Shown: one piece after another, positions 27,096 to 35,837 of the stretch | Position numbering within the stretch: the stretch's first letter is position 1 | Layout: every line of letters starts with the position of its first letter | Assembly (NCBI RefSeq): GCF_000153185.1 | Contig: NZ_CH724150.1 | Span: forward strand, 131,584-192,167 | Source: Reinekea blandensis MED297 | Lineage (GTDB): Bacteria; Pseudomonadota; Gammaproteobacteria; Pseudomonadales; Natronospirillaceae | Length of the DNA stretch: 60,584 bases | Reading direction: 5' to 3' | Notes under the pieces: generated by a model | The model's database searches: none | Seen by the model: only the letters and a program-made list of their open reading frames with translations | Told to the model about the DNA's origin: nothing | Program-made: the position numbers and the translations under genes

Positions 27096-27395
27096 ATGGC
27101 TGTCAACGCGACGACAAATGGAAATTCGATCACTATCAAGGTGTCGGGTCGATTTGATTTCAGCTCTCATCAGGAGTTCCGGCAGATTTATGAAAGTGTT
27201 CCTGCGGATGTGACGCGCTACACGGTCGATATGTCTGATGCGACCTATCTGGACAGCTCGGCACTGGGAATGTTGTTATTAATGCGTGATCATGCCGGTG
27301 GCGATAACGCGAGTATTGAAATCGTCAACTGCAATGATGATGTTAAGAAAATATTGACTATTTCCAACTTCGGCCAGCTGTTCAAAATCAGCTGA
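27096..27395 (+). CDS. hsbA: STAS-domain anti-sigma factor antagonist HsbA-like
   Basis: 99 residues, a single STAS domain. The phospho-acceptor motif is YLDSSALGML with Ser at residues 54-55; SGRFDFSSHQEF opens the fold. In Pseudomonas aeruginosa HsbA is phosphorylated or dephosphorylated by HsbR and partners either FlgM (freeing sigma-28) or the cyclase HsbD. The identification rests on the neighbours: a receiver-PP2C-kinase protein 12 bp downstream and an Hpt gene after it, the HsbA-HsbR-HptB set. AGGAATATTT precedes the ATG. Confidence 0.8.
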   Translation: MAVNATTNGNSITIKVSGRFDFSSHQEFRQIYESVPADVTRYTVDMSDATYLDSSALGMLLLMRDHAGGDNASIEIVNCNDDVKKILTISNFGQLFKIS

Positions 27396-27407
27396 GCTGA
27401 CTGAGTT

Positions 27408-29093
27408 ATGTCCAAACCGCTCCGTATTCTGATTGCAGATGATAACGAAACGGATCGGATGATTCTCCGGACCATTGTCCGGAAAGAAGGGCACGAAGTC
27501 CTCCTGGCCGCGAATGGTGAGGAGGCCGTCCATCTGTTCGAAACCGGTCGGCCAGACCTGATCCTTCTCGATGTATTGATGCCTGTGATGGATGGCGTTC
27601 GTGCCGCAGAAGAAATCCGTAAAGATACCCGTCGTGCTTACGTTCCTATCATTTTCCTGACGTCGCTACAGGATGCCGAATCGCTCGCGCAATGTCTCGA
27701 TTCCGGCGGAGACGATTTTTTATCCAAACCCTATAACCGAGTCATTCTTAAGGCCAAAATTAAAGCGTTCGGGCGCATGCGGCATATGCATGAAAAACTT
27801 CAGGAGCACAACCGGCAGATGGTTATCGAGCAGCAAGTCGCCAAAACCATCTTCGACAATGTGGCTCACTCTGGTTGCCTTAATCATTCGAATATTTCTT
27901 ACAGTCTGTCACCTTTGTCGGTGTTTAATGGCGATACCGTGTTAGCCGAACGTAAACCCGATGGCGGGATGCATCTGTTTCTGGGGGACTTTACCGGGCA
28001 CGGGTTACCGGCTGCGATCGGCGCTATGCCGTTAGCCGAAATCTTTTATGGAATGACGGCAAAAGGATTCTCAATGGAAGAGGTGCTGCGCGAAGTCAAC
28101 AGTAAGCTGCGCACCATTTTGCCTGTCGGTGTCTTTTGCTGCGGTTGTTTTATTGAACTGGATTTTTATGAAAAATCCAGTCAGATCTGGTTGGGCGGTT
28201 TGCCGGATATGGTGTGTCTGAGGCGCGACAGTGGAACCATTGAAACTGTTGCCTCACAAAATCTACCGCTGGGGGTTCGGGATCCGCATCAGTTCGAACC
28301 TGTATTTCATGAACTGTTACTTTCCGACGGCGATGAGTTGTTTATTTGGTCAGATGGTATCATTGAGGCACGCAACAGTGAGGAAGAGATGTTTGGCGAA
28401 GAGCGTTTGTTAGCGCTTTTCCAACAGCCGGACACCGGAGCCATGTTTGATCGGATTCTCAATGAGGTGGATCATTTCATGGGCGAGTCTGGTGCAGACG
28501 ATGATTTGACTTTACTGTCGGTGCGAATGGTCGATATCGATGAGATCGGTTTGCCAGACTTTAACTCGCAACGAGGGTCGCTCGGTGGCCCGCTGCACTG
28601 GGACTTTTCCTATAAGCTGTATGGTGAATCGCTCAAGGAATTCAGCCCTTTGCCGTTGATGCTGAATATACTGACCGAAGTCGAGGGTTTGCGCTCAATG
28701 AGCGGTCAGTTATACACTTTGTTGGCTGAGTTGTATTCAAATGCGTTGGAGCATGGTGTGTTGCAGTTGCCATCCTCCCTGAAGGCGTCTCGTGATGGGT
28801 TTGCCACCTATTACTTGCAACGCGAGCAACGCATCAATAATGTAGACAGTGGTTACATTGTTTTAAAAGCACGCCACATTCCAACCACGGATGGTGGATT
28901 GTTGGAACTGTACGTTGAAGACAGCGGTCAGGGGTTTGATCATCGAACTGTGCTGGGTAAAGAGACTCCGAATAAGGGGTATTCCGGACGGGGATTGCCA
29001 TTGATTCGTGGCATATGTGAAGATTTTGAGTATAACGAAACCGGTAATGCCGTCAGAGCGACCGTTCGCTGGCGGCGAACAGAAAAGGATTAG
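27408..29093 (+). CDS. hsbR: Response regulator with PP2C phosphatase and anti-sigma kinase domains, HsbR-like
   Basis: 561 residues in three parts. The receiver has Asp55 in LILLDVLMPVMDG and the switch Lys in LSKPYN. A SpoIIE/PP2C domain (about 190-380) has GDFTGHGLPAAIG and GADDDLTLL as metal sites. A C-terminal HATPase like that of anti-sigma kinases has LLAELYSNALEHG and DSGQGFDH. Such proteins both phosphorylate and dephosphorylate their STAS partner, with the balance set by receiver phosphorylation. HptB encoded 1 bp downstream is the expected phosphodonor. Confidence 0.86.
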   Translation: MSKPLRILIADDNETDRMILRTIVRKEGHEVLLAANGEEAVHLFETGRPDLILLDVLMPVMDGVRAAEEIRKDTRRAYVPIIFLTSLQDAESLAQCLDSGGDDFLSKPYNRVILKAKIKAFGRMRHMHEKLQEHNRQMVIEQQVAKTIFDNVAHSGCLNHSNISYSLSPLSVFNGDTVLAERKPDGGMHLFLGDFTGHGLPAAIGAMPLAEIFYGMTAKGFSMEEVLREVNSKLRTILPVGVFCCGCFIELDFYEKSSQIWLGGLPDMVCLRRDSGTIETVASQNLPLGVRDPHQFEPVFHELLLSDGDELFIWSDGIIEARNSEEEMFGEERLLALFQQPDTGAMFDRILNEVDHFMGESGADDDLTLLSVRMVDIDEIGLPDFNSQRGSLGGPLHWDFSYKLYGESLKEFSPLPLMLNILTEVEGLRSMSGQLYTLLAELYSNALEHGVLQLPSSLKASRDGFATYYLQREQRINNVDSGYIVLKARHIPTTDGGLLELYVEDSGQGFDHRTVLGKETPNKGYSGRGLPLIRGICEDFEYNETGNAVRATVRWRRTEKD

Positions 29094-29094
29094 T

Positions 29095-29430
29095 ATGAAT
29101 TACGGTCGCATAGACTATCAAGCTCTGGCTGAACTCAAAGAGATGCTGGAAGATGAGTTTGTCGAACTGGTGGAAACCTACGTTCGGGATACCCACCAAA
29201 AGCTGACGACACTGACAGAGTTGAGCCCACCTCAAGATGCTGACGAAGTTCGGAAAGTCGCTCACAGCCTAAAGGGTGCCAGTATAAACCTCGGCCTGCT
29301 GAGGTTAGGAGAAATCTGCCTTGCCTTGGAAGCTCAGGCTAAGGACAACATCATTCGAGATTACGAGCAGCACCTGGAGGAGATTCAGGCTGAAGTTGAC
29401 TTTGTTTTCGGCGAACTGCAAAGACTTTAA
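29095..29430 (+). CDS. hptB: Histidine phosphotransfer protein HptB-like
   Basis: 111 residues, one Hpt domain. The phosphorylated His57 lies in VAHSLKGASINLG, the same number I recall for P. aeruginosa HptB. It starts at ATG 29095, one base after the hsbR stop; a longer frame from 29008 lies inside hsbR and is unlikely. It would relay phosphate from hybrid kinases to HsbR. No hybrid kinase is adjacent; the one at 6.1-9.6 kb is the nearest candidate. Confidence 0.85.
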   Translation: MNYGRIDYQALAELKEMLEDEFVELVETYVRDTHQKLTTLTELSPPQDADEVRKVAHSLKGASINLGLLRLGEICLALEAQAKDNIIRDYEQHLEEIQAEVDFVFGELQRL

Positions 29431-29492
29431 AAAAAGCTGGCCCCGCAATTGCAAAACAGAAACCGTCTACTTACTTTAAAGGTCGTCGGTTC

Positions 29493-31097
29493 ATGCTGTC
29501 TAACACCAGTAGCCCACTATCATTGCTAACCTCCGCTGATACGCCTGCGGCCCTGCCGCTAGGCGCTTCCGTGCCGTCTGGAGAGTCTGACAGTACTGAA
29601 CAGTCCGGGTTTATGGCTCTGTTTCAACAATTCGGATCAGGCGATGCTTTGACGACGGACGAGCAGGATTTTGCCGCGCTGATACGTCGAATAGAACAAG
29701 AAAGCGGTGAAAAGTTTCCGCTGGATACGCTAAATGCCTTGTTGAAGCAGGAAGGCTATAACCTGTTTGAGTCTGGATTACTGCCCGTTGACGATTCCCC
29801 TGGATTGGATCTTCCTTTTCATAGTCAACCGGCATCACCGGAACAGCTGACCGGTGATGAGTTACTCAGTTATTTGATGGCGAACCCCAAAGAGTCTCTA
29901 TCGGAAAACGAACTGACGACCTTACAATCTCAGCTGAAACGTATTATCCAGGCTTTAGAGACTGCCGATGGTGTTACTCCAATTTCGGCATCCGAGGAGG
30001 AAGGGTCTGAAGCTTCGCCGTTTAATACCGTCTTACCTTTGTTGAAAGAGGTACAAGAATGGTTGTCTGACCTATTCGTTTCTGACGCCGATTCAACGAA
30101 AGAGTCAGAGGGCGTCGACTTGGCGGGTGACGATGCTGACACTTTGGTGCTTTCTGACTCGCCGTTAGCATCGTCAATCGCAACCATTAACCAGACCGTC
30201 ATTCAAGGTGGGCAACCCTTATCAACTGAAGACAAAGACAGTTCACCCGACGTAAAAACGATCGATCCACTTAAACCCGGTTCAGGTGAGCAACGACCCG
30301 AATCGGCAATAGGACTTCGATTTCGCGCCGATGGTGTTCCATTGACTAAGCCCGCCGACGTTCGTATCGAGTCCTCTTTAGAGGGTGTCAACAAAGTATT
30401 GGGTTCGACAACGGAGCCGGACTCAAAACCCATCGTGATGGATGCCACCTTAAAAACGAACTCTGTTGAAGCGGATAAACCCACTGTCATTGGCGAGTTA
30501 CGGAATGAGCGATCGGCGCCAGTGCCCGAACAGGAGCGGTCAATGCGCTTGGATGCCATGATGGGAGACTTGACGGCTGATGAGCGCAATGCGCTCGAAC
30601 TTGGCCCAGGCGCTTCCCGGGTTGCTTTGAGTAAAACGGCTGATGCCCCACAGTTGATGCAAAACTTGGCAGAGCAAATGGCTCGGCCGATGAAACTGCA
30701 AGAGGCTGCACAGGCCCTAACGGATCGGATTCAAACCATGGTCGCCGGTGGCTTGCAACGTGCGGTCATCCGGTTGGATCCACCCGAACTGGGTGCTCTT
30801 GAACTACGGGTACATGTACAGAATGATCAGACACAGGTTCAGATCATTTCTCCGTCGCCTCAGGTTCGGGAAGCGCTGGAACAGAACTCGGTACGTTTGC
30901 GTGAAGCATTGGCGCAGCAGGGGCTGGATCTGACTCATGTGGACGTCTCTGATCAGCATCGTCAAACAGGCTCGGACAGCTCGAATGAGGGGCGAAATCA
31001 ATCGGACTCTGGTGATTCCGTGGTCGCAGAGGATGAGTTGATTGACGAGGCACCCGTACAGAGTGTTCGTCAGGGTTTGGTGGACCATTATATCTGA
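29493..31097 (+). CDS. fliK: Flagellar hook-length control protein FliK
   Basis: 534 residues. The first ~400 are low complexity, rich in Ser, Asp, Glu, Thr and Gln, as expected for the secreted ruler. The C-terminal Flg_hook domain (about 405-500) has AVIRLDPPELGALELRV and LREALAQQGLDLTHVDVS, which switch FlhB specificity from rod/hook to filament export. TAAAGGTCG precedes the ATG. The gene lies between the hptB module and the fliL promoter. Confidence 0.9.
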   Translation: MLSNTSSPLSLLTSADTPAALPLGASVPSGESDSTEQSGFMALFQQFGSGDALTTDEQDFAALIRRIEQESGEKFPLDTLNALLKQEGYNLFESGLLPVDDSPGLDLPFHSQPASPEQLTGDELLSYLMANPKESLSENELTTLQSQLKRIIQALETADGVTPISASEEEGSEASPFNTVLPLLKEVQEWLSDLFVSDADSTKESEGVDLAGDDADTLVLSDSPLASSIATINQTVIQGGQPLSTEDKDSSPDVKTIDPLKPGSGEQRPESAIGLRFRADGVPLTKPADVRIESSLEGVNKVLGSTTEPDSKPIVMDATLKTNSVEADKPTVIGELRNERSAPVPEQERSMRLDAMMGDLTADERNALELGPGASRVALSKTADAPQLMQNLAEQMARPMKLQEAAQALTDRIQTMVAGGLQRAVIRLDPPELGALELRVHVQNDQTQVQIISPSPQVREALEQNSVRLREALAQQGLDLTHVDVSDQHRQTGSDSSNEGRNQSDSGDSVVAEDELIDEAPVQSVRQGLVDHYI

Positions 31098-31266
31098 CGC
31101 TGAGGTGTCGGTAATTTGACATGGGTTGGTGTTTGCCCGGTAGTGAAGGTGGTTTGGGTCATCTTTAAGTCACCAACACGCAATTACCGGAAAGCCGGGC
31201 GCTATTTACGTTTGCCCGGATGAAAATATCCTGCTGCGGACCTACACTGTTTGGCATTGGTCACAG

Positions 31267-31282
31267 TGGCACATTGATTGCT
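31267..31282 (+). promoter_or_regulatory. Sigma-54 promoter of the fliLMNOPQR-flhB operon
   Basis: TGGCAC-ATTGA-TTGCT fits the RpoN -24/-12 consensus exactly in spacing, 31 bp before fliL. The preceding 215-bp gap also has a 10-bp direct repeat GTTTGCCCGG at 31131 and 31210, with a reverse GCCGGGC at 31194. Confidence 0.88.
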
Positions 31283-31312
31283 GTTTGAATGACAGAGTTG
31301 TGAGGAGTCATT

Positions 31313-31846
31313 ATGGCGGAAGAAGACGCCATCGAAGGTGAAGAAAGCGGTAAAAAGAACGCCGGTAAACTGAAGTTGATCATCTTCATCGTACTGGGGG
31401 TGTTGCTGGTGGCTGGGTTGTCTATTTTTGCAACCTGGTTTTTGATGAAAGACCGTATGGTAGAGCCGGATCAACCGGGTATCAGCGAGATTCCATTAGA
31501 AGAACCGCAGATGACGGTCGAGCAGGGTGAAGCGATCTACCACGCTATGCAGCCGGCGTTTATTGTGAATTACTCCAATGGCGGAAGATCGCGCTTTTTA
31601 CAGATTGAGTTGTCCGTATTAACGCGAGACCCGGCGGCCATTGAGGTTTTGATTCTGCACAACCCGCTGATCCGGAACAATCTTCTGGACGTGTTTGCAG
31701 CGCAGAATATTAACCAACTGGCAACGGCTGAAGGTAAGCAGAAGTTGGTGGACGATCTGACATCCGCTATCCAGGATGTCCTGATTATTGAAATGGGGCG
31801 ACCCGGCATAGAATCGGTTTTGTTCCGAAGCTTTGTGATGCAATAG
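31313..31846 (+). CDS. fliL: Flagellar basal body-associated protein FliL
   Basis: 177 residues: a charged cytoplasmic start, one membrane helix (LIIFIVLGVLLVAGLSIFA, about residues 23-41) and a periplasmic SPFH-like domain with FIVNYSNGGRSRFLQIEL. FliL encircles the stator near the basal body and supports torque. GAGGAG is well placed before the ATG. First gene of the second fli operon. Confidence 0.92.
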   Translation: MAEEDAIEGEESGKKNAGKLKLIIFIVLGVLLVAGLSIFATWFLMKDRMVEPDQPGISEIPLEEPQMTVEQGEAIYHAMQPAFIVNYSNGGRSRFLQIELSVLTRDPAAIEVLILHNPLIRNNLLDVFAAQNINQLATAEGKQKLVDDLTSAIQDVLIIEMGRPGIESVLFRSFVMQ

Positions 31847-31854
31847 AGGTTGAT

Positions 31855-32937
31855 GTGCAGGATTTACTTTCACAAGACGAAATTGATGCGCTACTTCACG
31901 GCATTGATGACGGAGCTGTCGACGAAGACGACGGTGCCGATGCTGAGGGTGTCAAATCCTACGACCTGACCTCTCAGGACCGCATTGTTCGGGGTCGAAT
32001 GCCGACCCTGGAAATGATCAATGAGCGATTTGCCCGTTATACCCGGATCAGCATGTTTAACTTTCTTCGACGGTCTGCCGACGTTGCAACCGGAGGCATT
32101 CAGATTCTGAAGTTCGGCGAATACGTGCATACCCTCTACGTGCCAACCAGTTTGAATCTGGTCAAGGTTCGACCGTTGCGGGGAACGGCGTTGTTTATTC
32201 TGGATGCCAAGCTGGTGTTTAAACTGGTCGACAATTTTTTCGGCGGTGATGGTCGTCACGCCAAGATTGAGGGCCGGGAGTTCACGCCAACGGAAATCCG
32301 TGTCGTACAGATGATTCTGTCTCAGGTTTTTCAGGACATGAAGGAAGCCTGGGGAGCCGTACTTGACGTTGATTTTGAGTACATGTCGAGCGAAGTAAAC
32401 CCGGCCATGGCCAATATCGTTTCACCGAGTGAAGTGGTCGTGGTCAGCACCTTTCACATTGAGTTGGATGGCGGTGGCGGTGATTTGCACATGACACTGC
32501 CGTACTCAATGATTGAACCCGTGCGGGATGTGCTCGATGCCGGGGTGCAGTCGGACGTCGACGAAATTGATGAGCGGTGGGTGGAATCCCTGCGGCATGA
32601 CATCCTGGGCGCCAAAGTGCCAACCAATGCGGTAGTCGCCGAACGTGAAATCAAATTGCGCGAACTGGTGGATCTGCAGGCCGGTGATGTGATTCCCATT
32701 GACCTACCGGAAACGATTAAATTTACAGCAAACGGTATTCCGCTGTTTGAAACCAAACTGGGGCAGTGTGGTGACAATCTGGCGCTGCGAGTTGAACGAC
32801 CGGTTCGCAAGATGAGTCGCGATATTGGCGACATGAAAACCCGTCTGTTAGGGATGAGAACCAAAAACAGGGAAGAGAAAGCCCTGGAAGCTATGAATGA
32901 AGCGATGAAAGAAGCGCAGGAGTCTAAACATGAGTGA
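31855..32937 (+). CDS. fliM: Flagellar motor switch protein FliM
   Basis: 360 residues starting at GTG behind AGAGGTTGAT. The N-terminal LLSQDEIDALL is the CheY-P binding segment. The middle CheC-like domain has GGDGRHAKIEGREFTP, and the C-terminal SpoA domain pairs with FliN. It forms the C ring with FliG and FliN. The end overlaps fliN by 8 bp. Confidence 0.95.
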   Translation: MQDLLSQDEIDALLHGIDDGAVDEDDGADAEGVKSYDLTSQDRIVRGRMPTLEMINERFARYTRISMFNFLRRSADVATGGIQILKFGEYVHTLYVPTSLNLVKVRPLRGTALFILDAKLVFKLVDNFFGGDGRHAKIEGREFTPTEIRVVQMILSQVFQDMKEAWGAVLDVDFEYMSSEVNPAMANIVSPSEVVVVSTFHIELDGGGGDLHMTLPYSMIEPVRDVLDAGVQSDVDEIDERWVESLRHDILGAKVPTNAVVAEREIKLRELVDLQAGDVIPIDLPETIKFTANGIPLFETKLGQCGDNLALRVERPVRKMSRDIGDMKTRLLGMRTKNREEKALEAMNEAMKEAQESKHE

Positions 32938-33427
32938 TGAAGATCTGCCGAACGAAGGCGAAGAAAATCAAGACGGTGGTCCGCAGATCGATGCCGATGC
33001 TCTCGCCGATGAAGTGGCTGCCGGAGCAGACGATCAGGCGCTGGCTGATGAATGGGCTGCGGCAATGGAAGAGTCTGGCGATGCTGACAGCGATGACAGT
33101 GACGATCCGCAAGTTGCGCCACTTGAGCAGTTTGATTCTACAGCCGGTTCAGAGTTTAACGAGGATAACCCCAATCTTGATGTGATTCTGGATATTCCAG
33201 TTACGATCTCGATGGAAGTTGGTGCTACTCAGATTCCTATTCGCAACCTGCTGCAACTGAACCAAGGCTCTGTCATTGAGTTGGACCGACTGGCCGGTGA
33301 ACCTCTTGATGTGTTGGTGAATGGGCGGCTGATTGCTCACGGTGAGGTGGTGATGGTGAATGAGAAGTTTGGCATACGCTTGACCGATGTGGTCAGTCAA
33401 CAGGAGCGAGTGCAGCGACTGAGCTGA
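32930..33427 (+). CDS. fliN: Flagellar motor switch protein FliN
   Basis: 165 residues. The first ~70 are strongly acidic and Ala/Asp rich. The SpoA domain follows with DIPVTISMEVGATQIPIRNL, VIELDRLAGEPLDVLVNGRL and EKFGIRLTDV, all hallmarks of FliN. It lines the base of the C ring and docks FliH. It is a little longer than E. coli FliN because of the acidic lead. Confidence 0.95.
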   Translation: MSDEDLPNEGEENQDGGPQIDADALADEVAAGADDQALADEWAAAMEESGDADSDDSDDPQVAPLEQFDSTAGSEFNEDNPNLDVILDIPVTISMEVGATQIPIRNLLQLNQGSVIELDRLAGEPLDVLVNGRLIAHGEVVMVNEKFGIRLTDVVSQQERVQRLS

Positions 33428-33442
33428 CCCTGAGGAATCTCA

Positions 33443-33892
33443 ATGCAATCTGGACTAATGTTTATGCTCCCCACCCTGATGACCGCGGGTGCCGCCGCAT
33501 CCACGGGCATTAACGGAACCACCCCGAATGATTACCTGAAGGTTTTTGTCGCCCTGTGTTTCATAGTTGGCCTTATCTTTGCGTGTGCATGGATCATACG
33601 ACGAATGTCTGGCGGCGTCGGGCTGAACCAGAAACACATTCAGATTTTATCGGTGATGCCTCTGGGCACACGAGAAAAATTGATGATCATTCGTGCCGCT
33701 GATGAGTATCTGCTCATTGGTGTCACTGCACAGGGTATTCAGACCCTGCATCGTTATGACGGCCCTGTTGATCTGGCCAATCCGACGCAATCCAGTCCGT
33801 TCGCTGATCGACTGAAAGGGTTGTTGAAGGGTTTAGACAGTGATCCATTGGCCAAGCACAAACACACATCTAACGGGGAAGATAAACCCTGA
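33443..33892 (+). CDS. fliO: Flagellar biosynthetic protein FliO
   Basis: 149 residues. A short periplasmic lead is followed by one membrane helix ([18 protein letters not shown]) and a cytoplasmic part with [27 protein letters not shown], typical of FliO. It helps assemble FliP in the export gate. GAGGA precedes the ATG; its 3' end overlaps the open frame of fliP by up to 53 bp. Confidence 0.92.
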   Translation: MQSGLMFMLPTLMTAGAAASTGINGTTPNDYLKVFVALCFIVGLIFACAWIIRRMSGGVGLNQKHIQILSVMPLGTREKLMIIRAADEYLLIGVTAQGIQTLHRYDGPVDLANPTQSSPFADRLKGLLKGLDSDPLAKHKHTSNGEDKP

Positions 33893-34646
33893 ACTCGCTG
33901 TCAGATTCCTGACGAAAGCGCTCCTGCTGTTACTGATTCTGGCTGCGCTGAATCCGGCTGAGGCCGCCGGTATACCCGCGTTGACGCTGGAAACCACCGA
34001 GGACGGTGGCACCCGTTACTCCGTGACCATTCAAATTTTAGCCATCATGACGGCGCTGACGTTTATTCCGGCGGCGTTGATGATGATGACCAGCTTTACC
34101 CGAATCATTGTGGTGTTTGCCATCTTGCGTCAGGCCATCGGGCTGCAACAGACACCGTCGAATCAGATGTTGATCGGTTTAGCGTTGTTCCTGACGTTTT
34201 TTATCATGGCACCCGTATTTAACGAAGTGAATGCCAACGCCATACAACCTTACATAGCTGAAGATATCTTACCGTTGGAAGCTGTTGATAGGGCGGTTGA
34301 GCCAATGAAGCGTTTTATGTTGGCGCAAACGCGTGAGTCGGATTTGGGGCTGTTTATTCGGTTGGCTGACGAGGAGGGCAACTTCGATGACCCTCAACAG
34401 GTACCGCTTAACATTCTGATGCCGGCGTTCGTCACCAGTGAGTTAAAAACTGCGTTTCAAATCGGTTTTCTTCTGTTTATTCCGTTTCTCATCATCGATC
34501 TGGTCATCGCCTCTATTCTGATGGCCATGGGCATGATGATGTTGTCGCCGATTATCATCTCACTGCCATTCAAGATCATGCTGTTTGTTTTGGTTGATGG
34601 ATGGGCCATGGTCATGGGGTCGGTGGCCGCCAGTTTTAATATGTAG
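33840..34646 (+). CDS. fliP: Flagellar export gate protein FliP
   Basis: 268 residues from GTG 33840. A hydrophobic cleavable-type signal ([20 protein letters not shown]) sits unusually far in, about residues 24-43. The FliP core follows: [39 protein letters not shown]. No ATG, GTG or TTG lies nearer the signal in frame. The start is either GTG 33840, with AAGGG before it and inside fliO, or a rare start codon. FliP forms the core of the FliPQR export channel. Confidence 0.9.
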   Translation: MIHWPSTNTHLTGKINPELAVRFLTKALLLLLILAALNPAEAAGIPALTLETTEDGGTRYSVTIQILAIMTALTFIPAALMMMTSFTRIIVVFAILRQAIGLQQTPSNQMLIGLALFLTFFIMAPVFNEVNANAIQPYIAEDILPLEAVDRAVEPMKRFMLAQTRESDLGLFIRLADEEGNFDDPQQVPLNILMPAFVTSELKTAFQIGFLLFIPFLIIDLVIASILMAMGMMMLSPIIISLPFKIMLFVLVDGWAMVMGSVAASFNM

Positions 34647-34691
34647 CTTGCAGACAAGTCTGCGGTAAATGACTGAACTAAGGAGCGTAAA

Positions 34692-34961
34692 ATGGACGCG
34701 ATGAACATTGCGGACCTGTTTTCCGAGGCACTTTACATCGTTGTGATCATCGTCAGCATCATCATTGTGCCGAGTCTGATTGTGGGGTTGATTGTGTCGA
34801 CGTTTCAAGCGGCCACCCAGATTAACGAGCAGACCCTAAGCTTTTTACCGCGCTTGTTGGTGACCTTGCTGATGATGATTTTTGCTGGCCCTTATCTTGT
34901 AAATAAGGTGGTTGAGTTCGCCAACACCATCTACATGAATATTCCGATTTTGATTGGATGA
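34692..34961 (+). CDS. fliQ: Flagellar export gate protein FliQ
   Basis: 89 residues with two membrane helices (YIVVIIVSIIIVPSLIVGLI and LLVTLLMMIFAGPYLV) separated by STFQAATQINEQTLSF, the FliQ signature. AAGGAG precedes the ATG. It packs around FliP-FliR in the export gate. Confidence 0.95.
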   Translation: MDAMNIADLFSEALYIVVIIVSIIIVPSLIVGLIVSTFQAATQINEQTLSFLPRLLVTLLMMIFAGPYLVNKVVEFANTIYMNIPILIG

Positions 34962-34968
34962 ACCTGTC

Positions 34969-35745
34969 GTGATCGAACTAACCGATGCCATGATTGCCAG
35001 TTGGGTCAGCCATTTTATGTGGCCCTTCTTCAGGCTCGGTGCTTTTTTTGTGATTGTGCCGGTGCTGGGCGCTCGACTGATTCCGGTTCGGGTCCGGCTC
35101 GGATTAGCCTTTGTGATCACCTATACCATTTATCCGCTTTTACCGGATATGCCGATTATCGAAGCGGTCGATGTTCAGACCTTCATGATCATCCTCGAGC
35201 AGATTCTCATTGGTACCACGTTAGGGTTTCTGGTGTTTGTCATTCTGCAAATTTTTATATTGGCCGGTCAGACCATTTCAATGCAGATGGGGTTGGGGTT
35301 TGCATCAATGGTCGATCCGGCAAACGGCGTCTCCGTTGCTGTACTGAGTCAGTGGTATCAGGTTTTGGTAACACTGGTGTATCTGGCGATCAATGGTCAT
35401 TTGTTGACGTTGGAAGTGGTGGTGGATTCATTCTATACCTTGCCGGTTGGTCAGGGGCTGTTCACGGTTGAAAGCTGGCGCCTATTATCTGAGTTTGGCG
35501 CTTGGTTGTTTCGTGCCAGTCTGATGCTGGCATTACCAGCGGTGACGGCATTGTTGTTGGTAAACCTGACCTTTGGTGTGATGACCCGAGCGGCGCCGCA
35601 GTTGAATGTTTTTGCACTGGGTTTTCCGATTACCATGCTGGGCGGGTTGGTGATTGTTTGGGTCAGTTACGCGGCTGCGGCGCCTTTGGTGCGTCAATAT
35701 CTTAACGTCCACATTGATTTTATGAGAGCGCTGATCGGGTATTGA
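34969..35745 (+). CDS. fliR: Flagellar export gate protein FliR
   Basis: 258 residues, hydrophobic throughout. The start MIELTDAMIASWVSHFMWP, then RLGAFFVIVPVLG and GQTISMQMGLGFASMVDP are FliR-typical. I chose GTG 34969, seven bases after the fliQ stop, over an in-frame TTG at 34954 inside fliQ. One FliR completes the FliPQR complex. Confidence 0.93.
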   Translation: MIELTDAMIASWVSHFMWPFFRLGAFFVIVPVLGARLIPVRVRLGLAFVITYTIYPLLPDMPIIEAVDVQTFMIILEQILIGTTLGFLVFVILQIFILAGQTISMQMGLGFASMVDPANGVSVAVLSQWYQVLVTLVYLAINGHLLTLEVVVDSFYTLPVGQGLFTVESWRLLSEFGAWLFRASLMLALPAVTALLLVNLTFGVMTRAAPQLNVFALGFPITMLGGLVIVWVSYAAAAPLVRQYLNVHIDFMRALIGY

Positions 35746-35837
35746 CCAGACTCGCTGATTACTTTCGCAGGTCATCAGTGACATCCGGTTTATTGCCGCA
35801 TGACTGATTTAGCGTTAATCCTGTATCAGGAAGCAAA

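Noticed and set aside
32454-33122. Leftward ORF of 222 codons over fliM/fliN
   Set aside because: Antisense shadow; fliM and fliN are fully supported and the ORF has no domain.
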